Part shown: piece by piece, positions 32,801-44,420 of the stretch
Numbering within the stretch: position 1 is the first letter of the stretch
Layout of the letters: each line of letters begins with the position of its first letter
DNA from: Favolaschia claudopus
Taxonomy: Eukaryota > Basidiomycota > Agaricomycetes > Agaricales > Mycenaceae
Length of the DNA stretch: 64,000 nucleotides
NCBI GenBank assembly: GCA_037176885.1
Contig: JAWWNJ010000024.1
Coordinates: 1 to 64,000 of the forward strand
Reading direction: 5' to 3'
Program-made: the position numbers and the translations under genes
The notes under the pieces: model-generated
What the model saw: only the letters and a program-made list of their open reading frames with translations
Databases searched by the model: none
What the model was told of the DNA's origin: nothing

Positions 32801-33261
32801 TTAAATATTACCTGTATAGTCGTTAGTAAAACAAGGAATCTTTGGCAACCGATAACCAACGCGATCAGCGTCTTCGGTGTCAGCAGCGGCAAGTCCTGCG
32901 AGAACTCTAAGCTGATCTGCATAAAATTCGTTGAGGACGTCTGAGTCTGTTGGACGACCTAGGACAAGCAGCTGCGAACTGGTTGAGAAGTTGGCTTCCA
33001 GTTCGTGTCCCTCACTTGAAACTGTTCTTCCACAGTGCAAACAGTCCTGATTTGACCGACGACAGCCAACTGCAGGGGAAGGTCGTTTTTGTCGACAAAT
33101 CTACGCATCCAGTGGCCTGAGACCCGCTCCGCGTCGCCCACTCGCATGCATGACGGACTGAGTGTCGCGAGAAGGTCACACATAAACACAGAATCGAGTT
33201 GGGGAGTGCTTCGAGCAGAACGAGTCCCGACTGATCCGCATGATCGCATCAATATATTCAC
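32801..33261 (-). pseudogene. Possible small OB-fold protein resembling RPA3 (uncertain, frame-disrupted)
   Basis: Two overlapping minus-strand frames read on from each other. The first has RVSGHWMRRFVDKNDLPLQL and AVVGQI; the second has SEGHELEANFSTSSQLLVLG, NEFYADQLRVLAGL and DTEDADRVGYRLP. The order (a start helix, a VGxI strand, an NxFY strand, a 'D-x-D' near the end) loosely recalls the small RPA subunit. No intron of normal length joins the frames, so a frameshift near 33030 is likely. It might equally be noise. Confidence 0.25.
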
Positions 33262-33305
33262 GTTGTCGCAGTCGCCTGGCTTCGACGTCGTTGGGCGTGT
33301 TGGCG

Positions 33306-34639
33306 ATGGCCGCTTACAAGAAAAAGCTTTACCGATCTGATCCCACTGGCTACGGTAAGTCCGTTACAGGTTTCTTCCGATATCTTTGTCTGCTGAAACG
33401 GATGTCAACATAGACTCGATTCCCAATGAGCTTGTTCATCGCATTCTATCTCTCGTTTCGGAGCCCTTCGACTTGGATCCCTCTTCCTGTATGACAGACA
33501 TCCATCGGCTCCGGAGTGTTTGTCGCCTCTGGAGAGAGATCGTTCACCACACTCCGCTGTTTTTCTCAAAAATACTGGTCGACTTCAAAAAACGTCCCGA
33601 GCATATACAAGATTGGGTTTCTAGATCTCGTCACACGCCTTTAACCATATTCTTTTCTTTGCATTGCGACGAACAAAGAGCAGCTCCAACGAACCGGCTC
33701 ATGCTCGATTTGATCACCGTCCTTACACCTTACATGCCTGGGTGTAAAAAAATTTCTCTCCACGCCAATGACGCCTTTGCCGCGAACCTTCTTTTCGACG
33801 TCCTCATGCAGCTTAACGCGGGCTCTGTACCTGCCATTCATGTCGTAGCAGACGACGACGATATCTTACACCTACCAAGAGTGCTCACCGCAACGACCGC
33901 CACTGTGCGACACATCGTCGCCGAAGGCTGCGCACTTGGGGTTCTACCGTCGTCGCTCACATTCCTGAAACTCGTTGACATAGCGCCGAGTGTGGAGCTT
34001 GCCGCGACGGAGATCAGAAACGCGCTGTCGGGTGCGCTTTCTCTGCAGGACCTTGTGCTGCAACGCGTGACCATACAGTACGATATCGGACCACGCGTCG
34101 TCCTCTCGTCATTGACGGCTCTCGACGTTTCTGCGTCTACCTGTGAAGAAGTGCTCATTCTCAAAGTAATCGACATGCCGGAGCTGCTGCAGCTCGTGCT
34201 TCGCCTAGATGAAAGCCTAATATTCGGCCTCGCCACTGAGTCTCTCAGCCACGGTCCAAAAGTCCAGATTCTCGCCCTCGAAATGGAGTCACCTAGTCTG
34301 GATCGAACGTGAACCTTTTTCAGGACGCTCCCCCGGCTTCGACAGCTGAGCGTTAGCAGATCTAGCGAACAGTTGGAGACTACTATTGGAATGGTGCTGT
34401 TGACTTCCGCGGACGTCTTTCCATTGATAGAACGCGTGGAGTTTGCGGACGAGTTGGACGACGAGCTTCTGGCGAGCATGTTCGGTGCTTTGGCCGCACG
34501 ATCTCCTCAAGTAAAGCTCATATCGCCCATCAGTGACTGGCAGGGTGATCAGCGTCAAATGCAACGCATGTTTTTGCGGGATGGCCAAGTGGTGAAGGAG
34601 CATCGATGTGCGGCTAATGGGGATTTTTGGGACAACTAA
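33306..34639 (+). CDS. F-box domain protein (intact)
   Basis: Exon 1 (33306) encodes MAAYKKKLYRSDPTGY and ends at a GTAAGT donor (33356). Exon 2 joins in frame as DSIPNELVHRILSLVSEPF, an F-box start, with RSVCRLWREIVHHTPLFFSK completing it. The middle reads LTIFFSLHC and then LRR-like strands (LTFLKLVD, SLQDLVLQRVTI, SLTALDVSAS). An intron near 34295-34325 removes a stop, and the last exon ends with LKLISPISD-like VKLISPISDWQGD and NGDFWDN at 34639. It looks like a full-length gene of a family separate from copies a-d. Confidence 0.7.
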
Positions 34640-35004
34640 CAGTGGGCGGCGGTGCAAGGCGATAGCGCCAAGTGCGTTCTTCTTATGCGATGTTCAATGA
34701 TTTGTTTCTTTTACCAGTTGTATGTGAACACTTGACAACCTGAAACCTCAGCATATATAGCTACCGATAACTTGTAATCCGTGCCCTGAATGTTTTGCAA
34801 CGTAATGGGATCGACGTTGGTAACATTCCCACTTCTTACCGTTTGACGAAGGGTCGCAATCGCGTTATTTACGAGCTCGAAAGTGTGAGAAACGATGTGG
34901 CTATGTCACGATGTTGATAGTTGTTTCCTGAATGTTGCTTTTCTGTTTTCTTCTCTTTCGACTGCATTCGTAACAGTGCCTGCAGCTCTGGCGTGGACCG
35001 TAAG
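34640..35004. other. Intergenic, nothing recognised
   Basis: About 365 bp between two F-box genes on the same strand. It holds a CATATATAG motif near 34752 and no coding feature. Confidence 0.4.
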
Positions 35005-36519
35005 ATGGACCGTCGTAAGTTGACTGGCTACTCGCCTTTGCACCTTGATGACCTTTCCTGATTTGTTCTGCGTGAAGTTCCAACTGAACTCGTGGTTGAA
35101 ATAATTAGCCTAGCCTTGACACCAGTTTCCTCCGCTCAAGACGTTTACGACAACGATCTGTTGAGAGTTCGCTTGCAGCGAACTTGCAAATTCATAAGAG
35201 ACGTCGTACTGAACACCCCCTTATTCTGGACTTTCATCGCCGTTGAAAAACCCAAGTCGTCGCGCAGTTTTCATTTATCGACTTCGCTTTCGATGATCAC
35301 CAAGCACCTTGCTCAATCAGGATTGCGACTGTTGCACGTCGCCTTCGAGCTTCCTCTCCTCCGAGTCTCCAACGGAGAAGACCTTTACGTTCGTTCGTGG
35401 AACGAGTTGCTTCGAAACAGCGGGAGGTGGCAGTCGTTGTTTCTGAGGGCGCCGAGTTTTTGCTCGGCAACCGAAAGATGCGCCGCGGCCATCGTTCGCA
35501 GAGACACCTTGAATGGAGCTGTCAACTTGCAGTGCCTTGATGTACAAAAAGCCGATGAAGACTTTTCCGAATGCTGGATGCATCATCAACCTATGCGCTT
35601 GGTATCGAACATGTTGCAAAAGGTGGAATGCGCTGTTCTGTCCGTTGTCGACTTTACGCCTTCGCACCTCCTGGCGTCTCTGGACGTCTCAACTGACTCT
35701 GATATCAATTGGTCTACTTTTTTTGCGACGTGCACAAATCTGCTGCACCTGAAATGGGGGTGTGCGACTAACCCTAACGCTCCAGCAATTGAGACACTCT
35801 TGTGTCTTCGAACGTTGACACTGAGAAGCGTGGGGTTTCCTCCTCCAATTCACGCCCCTAACTTGAACACGCTGGAGGTTCTCGACAGAGCCATACCTAT
35901 CAATATACAGGTCATCACTGCATTGGTTGGACTTCATCCGGCCAGCTTGAAAAATCTGTTGCTGTCCGCCAATCCTACGCCAAACATATCTCTCATACCG
36001 ATCGTCAACCATCTTGAATCTCTCGAGGTATTTACGGCGTCCGTGTTTCAGACACGGACAGCGGTGTATAAGGCCTTGGCGACCCGACTGCTATCGCAAT
36101 ATATCATGAACAGACTCCAGAGGCTCAAAGAGTTTGCTTTCGATGCAGCTCCCGCTTTGAACCTTCGCAGTCAACAAGCGCGGAACAGATACGCTATCCT
36201 CCGCGACTTGTGCGTATCCAGCGACAATAATCATTTCAAGGCACACATCGCGGGCATCACGCTCGTCGTCCAAAATTTCCCCCGCGCTTTAACGAAGGAA
36301 CAGGTCCAGGCGTATATGTGGACTCAGACAGGTTTCTTCGTACCCGTACTCAAAGTGTGGATTGAAGAAGAGATAGTATTTGGCCATACACCCGACAACG
36401 ACATGACGCTGGTGGTAATGACAGGGACGGATATCTCGCAAGCTGAGTATATCGCTACGCAAGGATTCGAGTACCAGGGCACGCTGTATGCCGTGCGATG
36501 CAACCAGCCAAGTCGATAA
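35005..36519 (+). CDS. F-box/LRR-like protein, central family copy d (intact)
   Basis: A tiny first exon (ATG GAC CGT C, 35005) and an intron of about 65 bp join to LPTELVVEIISLALTPVSS, giving a normal F-box start; VYDNDLLRVRLQRTCKFI follows. The body is leucine-rich, with FFATCTNLLHLKWG, CLRTLTLRSVGFPPPIHAP and LNTLEVLDR. The last 90 or so residues form the segment shared by copies a-c: GITLVVQNFPRALTKEQVQA, FVPVLKVWIEEEIVFG and GFEYQGTLYAVRCN. This is the only member of the four with an unbroken reading frame. That C-terminal segment is not a domain I recognise. Confidence 0.75.
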
Positions 36520-37485
36520 AAGCTTTCTACGATGTTTAGTCAAATAGTCCTGCCGTGAATTCTGCGTACAAGACTGTAGATATGTAGTCTGTAATCTGAC
36601 TCGCACTTACAATACAATGATCCAATCGTGGACTATGTACCCAGATGTGGAGAATTGATAGAGGTGGAACGTTGCGGAGTGTTGTGTGCCTGCTTTCTGC
36701 AGGCGTAATGAGTTTCGATGTCCCTTCAGGAGCCCTAGTTGTAATATATATCCTAAATGGACTGAACATAGCCAGGTGGTGCGGTTGTCTTTTTGGATGC
36801 TTGCACACACCCCCTGGCTACGTTCACTTTGCCCTTCCTCAGAATGTGCTCCCGTCGGCACGCCGGCAGATCATTGTTCGGCTAGCCGGCTCTCAGCTAC
36901 ACCCGTTATCTTTGACAGCCCAATCACTTGAGCTGCGTTTGGTTTCCCTAATCCGTCACCCTTTTTCCCCTTCTGTTCCTGTTTCTTTTGGTTCTTAATA
37001 TTATGGACTATATCTTGTAGTTCTTAACATTTCATCTTGTGGCTCTCAGCATTGCGTATACTTGCAATTTCGAGTGAGCGGGTGAGCAGCTTATGTAATC
37101 CATATTTGAGTTCATGATATATTCCTCCCCGGTCGTGTTTTCTGGGTTTTTTCCTTCTCTCATTCTAATCTACTAATGTCTTCTCTGTCTTACACCATCC
37201 TTGACAAATTTAATGTTGTTACGCACCGACACATTCACGCCAAAATATAATCATGATTTTTCGTTTCGTTACAGCCAACTCGGACTTGAATCTTTCCAAG
37301 ACAGAACGATAAATTCAAAGTCTTGTCGGCTTCTTGCAAGCCTTTGTCTGAGGTTGGAGAAGTTGGTTGAAGTCTATCTCACTAACAGTCACCTGAGCAC
37401 AATAAATATGATTCAGAGTCAGAACACCAAGTAAGTAAGTAAGAGCGAGTATGCGATTCACGACCTCTAAATACGGCTACCTGCC
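36520..37485. other. Intergenic; probable inner edge of right KDZ element
   Basis: No gene recognised in about 970 bp. An AAGT microsatellite (about four units) lies at 37429-37443. Comparison with the flank of the left X gene shows no obvious shared terminal sequence by eye. Confidence 0.4.
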
Positions 37486-40101
37486 CTACACATTTACTGC
37501 GCGGCGCTTTTCCGCCTGCAAAAGACCAGTCAATACCCATGTCACATCTCTAACCGCTTCAATCCAATTCTCCTCCCGCTCGCGCTGATTTTTCTCATTC
37601 ATCCTCTTCCCCCACCAATATAGGCTTGCGACGAGACTCAATGCACCGTTCTTCCCCGGAAAACGCAATGTGACCCAATCCTTCGCGTCCGAACCGGCCG
37701 GATATTCTTCGCGCTTGAACCGCCCTGTCTTGTTACCGTCGACGATCCGCCATGAAGGCTGCAAACCGCCCCACCACTCCCACCAACTCTCATCGTATCC
37801 GGTGATATTGGAAAGCGTGGGACCCGCACCGTGCCCCATGGGCCCGCGCGATCCGCGTCCCGCTGTAATCCAGCTGGCTACCTGTGAAGGGCGGTTCTTC
37901 GTACTCAACCCTCTTTGGGACCGTTCCCATTTGTACTCTTTCTCCAGGTCGCACCACAGTCGCAGCAACGCGTTGAAATCCGCCCCAAGCGCGTGCGCCG
38001 AAACCTCGACATATACTTCCTTGAAATCGTCTGGTGCGTCCGCTATACAGGCAGGCGGAGGGGGCAGTGGCGCAGCGGCAGGCGGTGGCGTCGCGGCGGG
38101 CGGAGGGGCCGGCGGAGAGGCAGGCGGAGGGGGGCGGCGGAGGGGGCGGCGGAGAGGCAGGCGCTGGGGAAGAAAGGTATCGTTAGTCTCGCTTAATCTC
38201 GATGTCAATCGCTACGCACCAGCCCCTCCTGCCCGTGCTGCGTCTTTCTTCTTCTTCTTCCGCTGCTCAGGCTCCTCATCCTCGCGCCTTCTCTTCTCCC
38301 CTCCCCTCGACGACCCCTCTCCGTTCTTTTTCTTTTCCTCCTCTTTCCTCTTTTTCTTTTTCTCCTCCTCCTTCTTTTGTTTCTCCGCCTCCTTCCTCTT
38401 CTTTTCCGCCTCCTTCCTCTTCTTCTCAGCCTCCTTCTCCTTCTCCTTTTTCCTCTCCTTCAGCTTTTCCTTCCCCTTCCCCTTATCGTTCGCCTTCGCC
38501 TTCCCCCTTTTGCGCACATCCTCCGCTCTCTCCTTCACCTTCTCGTTCCCTTTCGCACGGGATTTCTTCTTCTGGGCGTCTTTCTTGGTGCGCTTTTTCT
38601 TGGACGAACGCCAGTCCAGTTCTACGTCAGAATTGGCGGAGTCGGAGTCGGAGTCCGTGTCGCCGTCCGAATCGGAATCGGTAGTGGAGTTGGTGCCAGA
38701 CGAGCTCGAATCAGAATCAGAGTCCTCGTCATCGTCGCCTATGGTGTACTTGGCGTGGGCGAGGGGGTCGTCACCCTCGGCGTCGCCATCCTTGGGCAGC
38801 GCGGCCTCTGCGCAGTCGGTCGGCGCTGAGCCATGTTATCAGCTCCACTGCATATTGCGAAGACGAGTACAGGGGGAACTCACTATATGCGGTGGGGAGC
38901 CATTCTTTCATGAATCCCAATACATCCTTGGCGAAGCGTGGTTTGGCCCACTGAGGGAAGTGACAAGGGTTTGGTCCCAAGTTGCGACCGTATGCGACGC
39001 TGTAGGCGGGAGTAAGTTAGATGTTATTATGTAGTATTTGATAGAAATGTAGTAAACGATCTCAACTCACGTTAACGTTCGTAATTCCCCCTCAAAGCCT
39101 GGCATCGGTCCACCGAATACAGCGAATGAAGCGAGCCCCGTATGCTCATATACACCTTTCAACACCTCCGTCATGAAGGCTCCTAGATTGTCAATACATC
39201 TAGTATTTCGACCTCAGTAATTGAAGAAATGCGAACGATACAAGAAAGCCACTTACTTCTGTCTAGCCTCGGGGGCCTTTGACGGCGGATTCTTCATCTT
39301 TTCTACATACGCCGTCCGATCCGCCAGTGCCTCTGCTTTCGCACGCGCCTTAATTTCATCTCGCTGCTCCTCTGAAAGCTCCTGGAATAACTCCCGCGCC
39401 ACCTCAGCGCGGAACGGCGCCCCTGGTCCTTTGCTAGTCTTCAAAGTCACCCCGTCCTCCTCCACACACGATGCCTTCCACCTCGCTTCCACGACAGGTT
39501 TTATCTCGGTTTCATACGACTCACGCATATATTGTTGGTACCCTTGACGGGCTTTTGGGGGCGATGTGATTCCAGACAACTTCGCCAACAGCAGAGCCCA
39601 GGGATCGTCCATACGATCCAAAGCCTTGGGGCGGCGCATTTTCGTTGCACGATACTTGAGCCATCTGTTGATACGCTGAAGGTAGAGGAGAGGAGAGAGT
39701 TTAAATTAGTACAAGTCACGCGTCTTGACATCAGCGCTTACCGCGTTCATTGTCTCGATCCTCTCTCGCTTTGCGACGGTCTCAGCATCGTCAAGTTCTT
39801 CGGGCTCCGCGCTCACGAGCGGGTCGTACTCGGGTAAAGGCAAATCAGGCTCCTCGTCGTCCGCCAGCCTCCAGGAAATTTTGGCGTGGAATTCGTTACA
39901 CACTTCGCGAACATAGTCGCGTTCCGCTCTCCATCCCCGTTCCAGGGCATCGGTGTATGCAGGTAAGTGAGGCCGCAGAATACTTTCGCGCGCGCCCTCC
40001 GCCCAGAGTTTGAGGTTACGCCGGTCTTTCTTCTCCTTGCGGGTCCATGTACGTTTTCGAGCGCGCTTCTGTACGAGCGCATTCTTTTTACCCTTTGGCA
40101 T
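37486..40101 (-). CDS. Large uncharacterised cargo protein, family X (right copy)
   Basis: The start MPKGKKNALVQKRARKRTW is chosen by match to the left copy. Exon 1 ends ETMNA at a GTAAGC donor (39741). Exon 2 (from 39675) has RINRWLKYRATK, YQQYMRESYETEIKPVVE and FRAEVARELFQELSEEQRDE. Then come TEVLKGVYEHTGLASF, PMPGFEGELRTLT and FPQWAKPRFAKDVLGFMKEW, an Asp/Ser-rich acidic stretch, a Lys/Glu-rich stretch (about 38540-38210), a Pro/Ala linker and the C-terminal domain with WWEWWGGLQPSWR, LRFPGKNGALSLVASLYWWG and AVRDVTWVLTGLL. The join between exons 2 and 3 (39257/39185) is not clean in phase and may hide a small indel. It is divergent to Z. No known function; similar genes are numerous in agaricomycetes. 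Confidence 0.65.
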
Positions 40102-40542
40102 GGCGTCGAACAAGCACAGTACCTGGGACATATGGAGATTAATATTGGCTCTTTGATTCACGTCTTTAGCTCACAAATTTAAGAACTCGGTCACAGCAGT
40201 TATTGGCAGGTTTCAATCCTCAGCGCCGGATTCCTCAGAAACAGCACAAGGACAATATCTATATTCTCGCGAGGTCAGAATATCCTTCCGTCTCAGAGTC
40301 TCAAACTCACAGTTATGGGAACGTGGGTAGCAATTAGTGCAGAAGGTTTGGTGAGTCGGCGTCGAGCTCGAACAGTTGCCAGCGCTGACGATCAAAATAA
40401 AACACAGAGACAAGGACAGACGGATTCCCCGTCACGCAGATTCAATTGCTGCCTTCTCTCCGATCTCGCGGCATCCGATCAGCCCTCAAAACCAGAGTTA
40501 CAAACAAATACAAGCCGGATCGCTTTCTTGTCCTTTACCACC

Positions 40543-41135
40543 ATGAGCCTCACTCCAGTCGCCGGATTTGCCCCCAACGGTCAGTGTATTATTCTACTTA
40601 TCATCGCTCCCTTCTCTTCTCTAACTCATTCAGCAGTTGTCTGCATCGTCATCCCCATCTCGGGCTTCCTCGCCGCTCCTGCTCTCCCCCAACCTCCTCC
40701 TCCCCCTCCTCATTCCAAAAAAGACAAGGAGGTCGCCACCAAGGAAGTTCCCGTCCCCAAGGAAGTCCCCGCCCCCGTGCCTGGTGCCGGTTTGCCCTCG
40801 GCTCTCGTTCCCCATCTCCGCACCGAGGGCCCCTACCTCGCCAACGAGGTGTTCGTCGTCGCACCCGCCGAGGCCCTCGCCCCCGTCGACGAAGAAGTCC
40901 GTGCCCCCGAATGGTACTGCATCACTCGCGGCCGATTTGTCGGCGTCGTTGACCATCAGTGAGTCTACCATTTTTCTTTTTTATCTCTCTTTCATTCCTC
41001 TATTCCAGCGCGCTCTCGGATCTTGCCATCAGCGGTGTCGCCGGTGGTGCGCGCAAGGCCTTCGAATCCCAGGCCCAGGCTCTCTCCGCCTTCAACAAGG
41101 CGTTGGCTTTGGGAATTGTGCACGTCGTTGTTTAG
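40543..41135 (+). CDS. Family Z protein, RNase H1 hybrid-binding-like (right copy)
   Basis: Starts MSLTPVAGFAPNG, then an intron (donor near 40579), a proline-rich and Lys/Glu-rich stretch (PPPPPPHSKKDKE) and LRTEGPYLANEVFVVAPAEA. PEWYCITRGRFVGVVD is followed by an intron (near 40958-41010) and ALSDLAISGVAGGARKAF with QALSAFNKALALGIVHVVV, ending TAG 41135. The last two segments match the RNase H1-N/viroplasmin pattern (Y/W-Y-x-V-x-x-G-x-x-x-G-V, then F-x-x-x-x-x-A-x-x-A-F). The 3' flank has four TCGTAG units near 41230. It is paired with the left Z at 8806-9534. Confidence 0.6.
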
Positions 41136-42134
41136 GTATGTCTCACTCTTTACTTCTTGACTTTTTCTAACTCGTTATCTCAGAGACATGTTGTTCGGGA
41201 GTGGGGGAAGCGTAGGATACATCGTGTTGTCGTAGTCGTAGTCGTAGTCCCCATTTCTTGTCGTTTCGTCGTTTGTTCCTCGTGCCCCCCCCAAAAAAAT
41301 GTTTCGCTCTGGACTGTGCCTGCAAATTTGTTCCCATGGGACGTAAAGCATCCGTGGAACCGCAAATCAATTGACATCGATCCTTATCAAGTAAATTTGG
41401 ACGTCAGCCACGCGTGGCATCCTTCGCTTCGAACTCCCAACTTGTCTCGTTTCCGACAACAACCAACCACCTTGCTCCTTCAGTTAACTGAACCACTGGT
41501 TCGCTTTCCTAAACAAAACTATCAGCCGTTCTTTCGGACCATATCTTGGGCTTGGTAGCCGGCATCGCCGGCCCCCAACGATCCTCTGGGTCAAGACCCA
41601 TTTCTTTCGACACCAACACGTCGAATTCTCCACTCTATCATGCTTCTTCATGACAATCAAGCACCCCACTCTTCGCTACGAACTCTCGGGTCACCTTTCT
41701 TTGTTCCCCGACCACCATATCTCGCTTTTTTCGTGTATTTCTTCGCACAGATTCTTAGCGCCGAGGTCTGGACCATTCCGACACCTTGGCCCAGCGTATA
41801 CGCCTCGCCACGAACTAGCCCTATGACCATTTCCTCACCCATTCCGTATCTTTCCTTGTTCTCACCGGAGCTTTTGGTCGCCTTCTCCCGGTGTCACTAT
41901 GACACGTTGGAGTATCTCGTCGCAGTTCAGTGCACCTTCGCTACGAACTACCCAATCACCAGTCGTCTTCTAATCGTCGTGGATCCGATGTTTTCACACC
42001 ACGGCGTGCCCTCTCCGCTCGCCCAATTTCGCACTCAGCTCGTACTTATCCACTTTGCACTCGAAAGTTCCAGCGATTTTTCCCTCACTGTCAATCCTCG
42101 TTTCTGTTGTCCTCCAAGTCGCCTCGTCCCAACG
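41136..42134. other. Gap between Z and Y (right copy), no gene recognised
   Basis: About 1 kb. A frame from 41640 runs into Y but its first 165 codons have no counterpart upstream of the left Y. They are probably 5' untranslated or promoter sequence. A (TCGTAG)n tract and a C-run/A-run near 41286 are the only visible features. Confidence 0.4.
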
Positions 42135-43644
42135 ATGTCCCCGCAATCCCTCACTATTGAACAAATCGCCGCCCTTATGCGCCCTCCTCCCGGTTCTCCT
42201 AGACTGTCCCACCGCCAGCTTGAAGAATTGACGGCGGGTCTCTCTGAGGAGGAGACGCAGCGGCTAGCGACTTTACTGGGGTTCGGGGACCTCCTGCAAC
42301 AATTCCAGCCCCTCCTCGGCAAATTAATGCGCGTTGGGCAAATGTCTGTGGCCCGACAGCCGCCGGACGCGGACGACGACGTCCATCGCATCATTCGTAA
42401 CATTCCCGTTTTTGAGCTTGCTGGTACATTTTCCGCTTTTGAATGGTTTTTAATTTTCCTGAAGTCGCTCTGCTCTATAGAAGCGGAATTTGCTGCGCGT
42501 TCCACTGCTTCGGGTTCCACTGCCTCGCCTGCCGCCTCTGGTCGTCCACGCACTCCTCCTCCTCGCTCTTCATCTCCCCCTACTGAACAGCTCGGCAATT
42601 TCCATCTCTCTGGGACCACCGCCTCTTCGCCTTCTTTCCAGAGCAAGCCCGCCCATCCCACCACCGCCAAAGGCGAATCGTCGGCTTTCTCGAAGGGCAA
42701 GGACAAGGCTCCCGCTATTTCCATTCCAAGTGAGTCTTGTTTCGCTCTCGCCAACTCATCTCTCAATTTTCTTACTGGAATTCAGAAACCCCGTCTCGCT
42801 CCACATCGAGCTCTATCTCGACCGCGTCCGATTTGTCAGGTAATCCATATGTATATGTAAATCGTTCCTGGCTAACATTCTATTCAATTTAGATAGTCCA
42901 CCGTCGACCCCTCGCACACCAGCGAGTCCGCATACTCCCGGTCCTGCGATCTCCCGCCCAGCGTACAGCTATCATACGCCGACCAAAAGCGGTACGAGCG
43001 GGACGTGGTTTGAGACGGGGAACGCCACCATTCAGGTCCCGGGTACTCACACGGAGCGCCTTCGTCGGGAAACTCGGGCAACCCTTGCTTTCGCACCTCC
43101 TTCATCGCCTCGGGCTTCGCCCCAGCCCCGGGGCTCCGCGCCGCCGCCGCCGCCGCCGCCGCCGGCAGCAAACCCCGCCCCGACCCCTTCTCCTGGGCGC
43201 AACAGCAAAGGTTTCGCTGTTTTCTACGGGTTCGAGGTGGGAGCGTACACCTCGTATTCCCAAGTGCTTCCGCGCATCACTGGGTATAGCAACGCCGTCC
43301 ACTGCAAATTCCCAAGCCTTAGGGCAGCGCAGAACGCGATTGCGTACGCTCGTGGCCGCGGATGGACTTCCGATTCCGAGCCCCCTCCCGGTGAACCCGC
43401 CGATCCCCAGCCACCGCCCGACGTGTACACCGTGAACCCCCTCAGCGCCGGCGCTGACGGCGGGTATTATGTTGTCTGTCGGGGCATTTGCCCAGGAATT
43501 TATAGGTCGTATGTGGAAGCCGCCCTCAACACGTCCGGCGTGCAGGGCAATATGTGGAAGAAGTACGGGGAGCGGGACATGGCGGAGTTCGTCTACAACA
43601 TGGCGCTCGAGGAGGGGTGGGCGCGGTTGATACCCCGCCAGTAG
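42135..43644 (+). CDS. Family Y protein with two RNase H1 hybrid-binding-like modules (right copy)
   Basis: The start MSPQSLTIEQIAALMRPPPG matches the left copy. A helical N-terminal block follows (QLEELTAGLSEEETQRLATL). There are introns near 42400-42480, 42730-42785 and 42840-42893, and a Ser/Pro/Thr-rich linker between. Module 1 reads GFAVFYGFEVGAYTSYSQ with FPSLRAAQNAIAYARGRGW. Module 2 reads GGYYVVCRGICPGIYRSYVE with KYGERDMAEFVYNMALEEGW; the stop is at 43644. Two such modules in tandem on a long disordered linker suggest a nucleic-acid-binding protein. The hybrid-binding assignment comes from the conserved aromatic/glycine spacing, not from a search. Confidence 0.6.
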
Positions 43645-43683
43645 AATACGTTTGTCGCTGTTGGTGTTGTTGTATTACGCGTT

Positions 43684-44040
43684 TTATATACATGTCTTCA
43701 TCTTCTTGAAAAGTGTGATGCGCCTGATGTTTTTGAGCGTTAGCAGAGTTCGCGCAAGCTTGCCATTGTATATTTGAAGAGAATATCTCGTTGGGACTTG
43801 GTCAGAATTCAGAAATCCTGCGTCGGGCGAAGGAGAGTCACGGATGTCACACAGTGTGACTTCGTCCTCATTAACGCCCTCAACGACGACATCCTTACTG
43901 TTTGGTTCCCTGCCTTTCACTAACAGATTCAGCAATGTATGGACTTCGTTTGAGTGCAAGAATGGCGCTGTGATTTGGAGTCTGTAAGTTGTACCATATA
44001 TCTTTATCGAACTCCTTCTAATTGTCCTTTCGGCACACAC
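43684..44040 (-). CDS. Short open frame, possible F-box/LRR C-terminal fragment
   Basis: Minus-strand frame of 118 codons between Y and B, absent from the matching place on the left. It reads YRLQITAPFLHSNEVHTLLN and LLTLKNIRRITLF, loosely like the end of an F-box/LRR protein. No F-box is present. It may be a fragment inserted into the element, or chance. Confidence 0.2.
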   Translation of the reverse strand: MCAERTIRRSSIKIYGTTYRLQITAPFLHSNEVHTLLNLLVKGREPNSKDVVVEGVNEDEVTLCDIRDSPSPDAGFLNSDQVPTRYSLQIYNGKLARTLLTLKNIRRITLFKKMKTCI

Positions 44041-44420
44041 TGATACTCAGCCCAACATACCAAACCTCTTTATTCACGCAACTCCCTATTTTTTTTCGTC
44101 AAATCTTTTGCCATAAGCAATACCGCTACACTCACAATTGTATAGGTACAGTTTTCCACTCCATCTGCGGCTTCTTTCCGTTCCAATCTCGACGCAAAGG
44201 TTTGAATCAGCCACGAACTCCCTCGAAAACAGATTTCGTCGTATCCTGCTCTACACGTCCACCCTCAGCCTCGCGTTGAATTCCCTGCATCCCAACTCCT
44301 CAACCTTTCGCTTTCTTGAATTTCCAGCTCTTCTCCTCGCTCTCAGCCTTCTCGTCGGCGAAACGCTGCTCGTCGTTAAATTAGCACTGCCACAGAACTC
44401 CTTGACCACCGACCACCACC

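Noticed and set aside
37670..39034. Long plus-strand open frame of 454 codons, rich in Ser and Phe
   Set aside because: It is antisense to family X and arises from the Lys/Glu-coding purine tract read backwards; it has no domain and no counterpart besides the same artefact at 11.1-12.0 kb.
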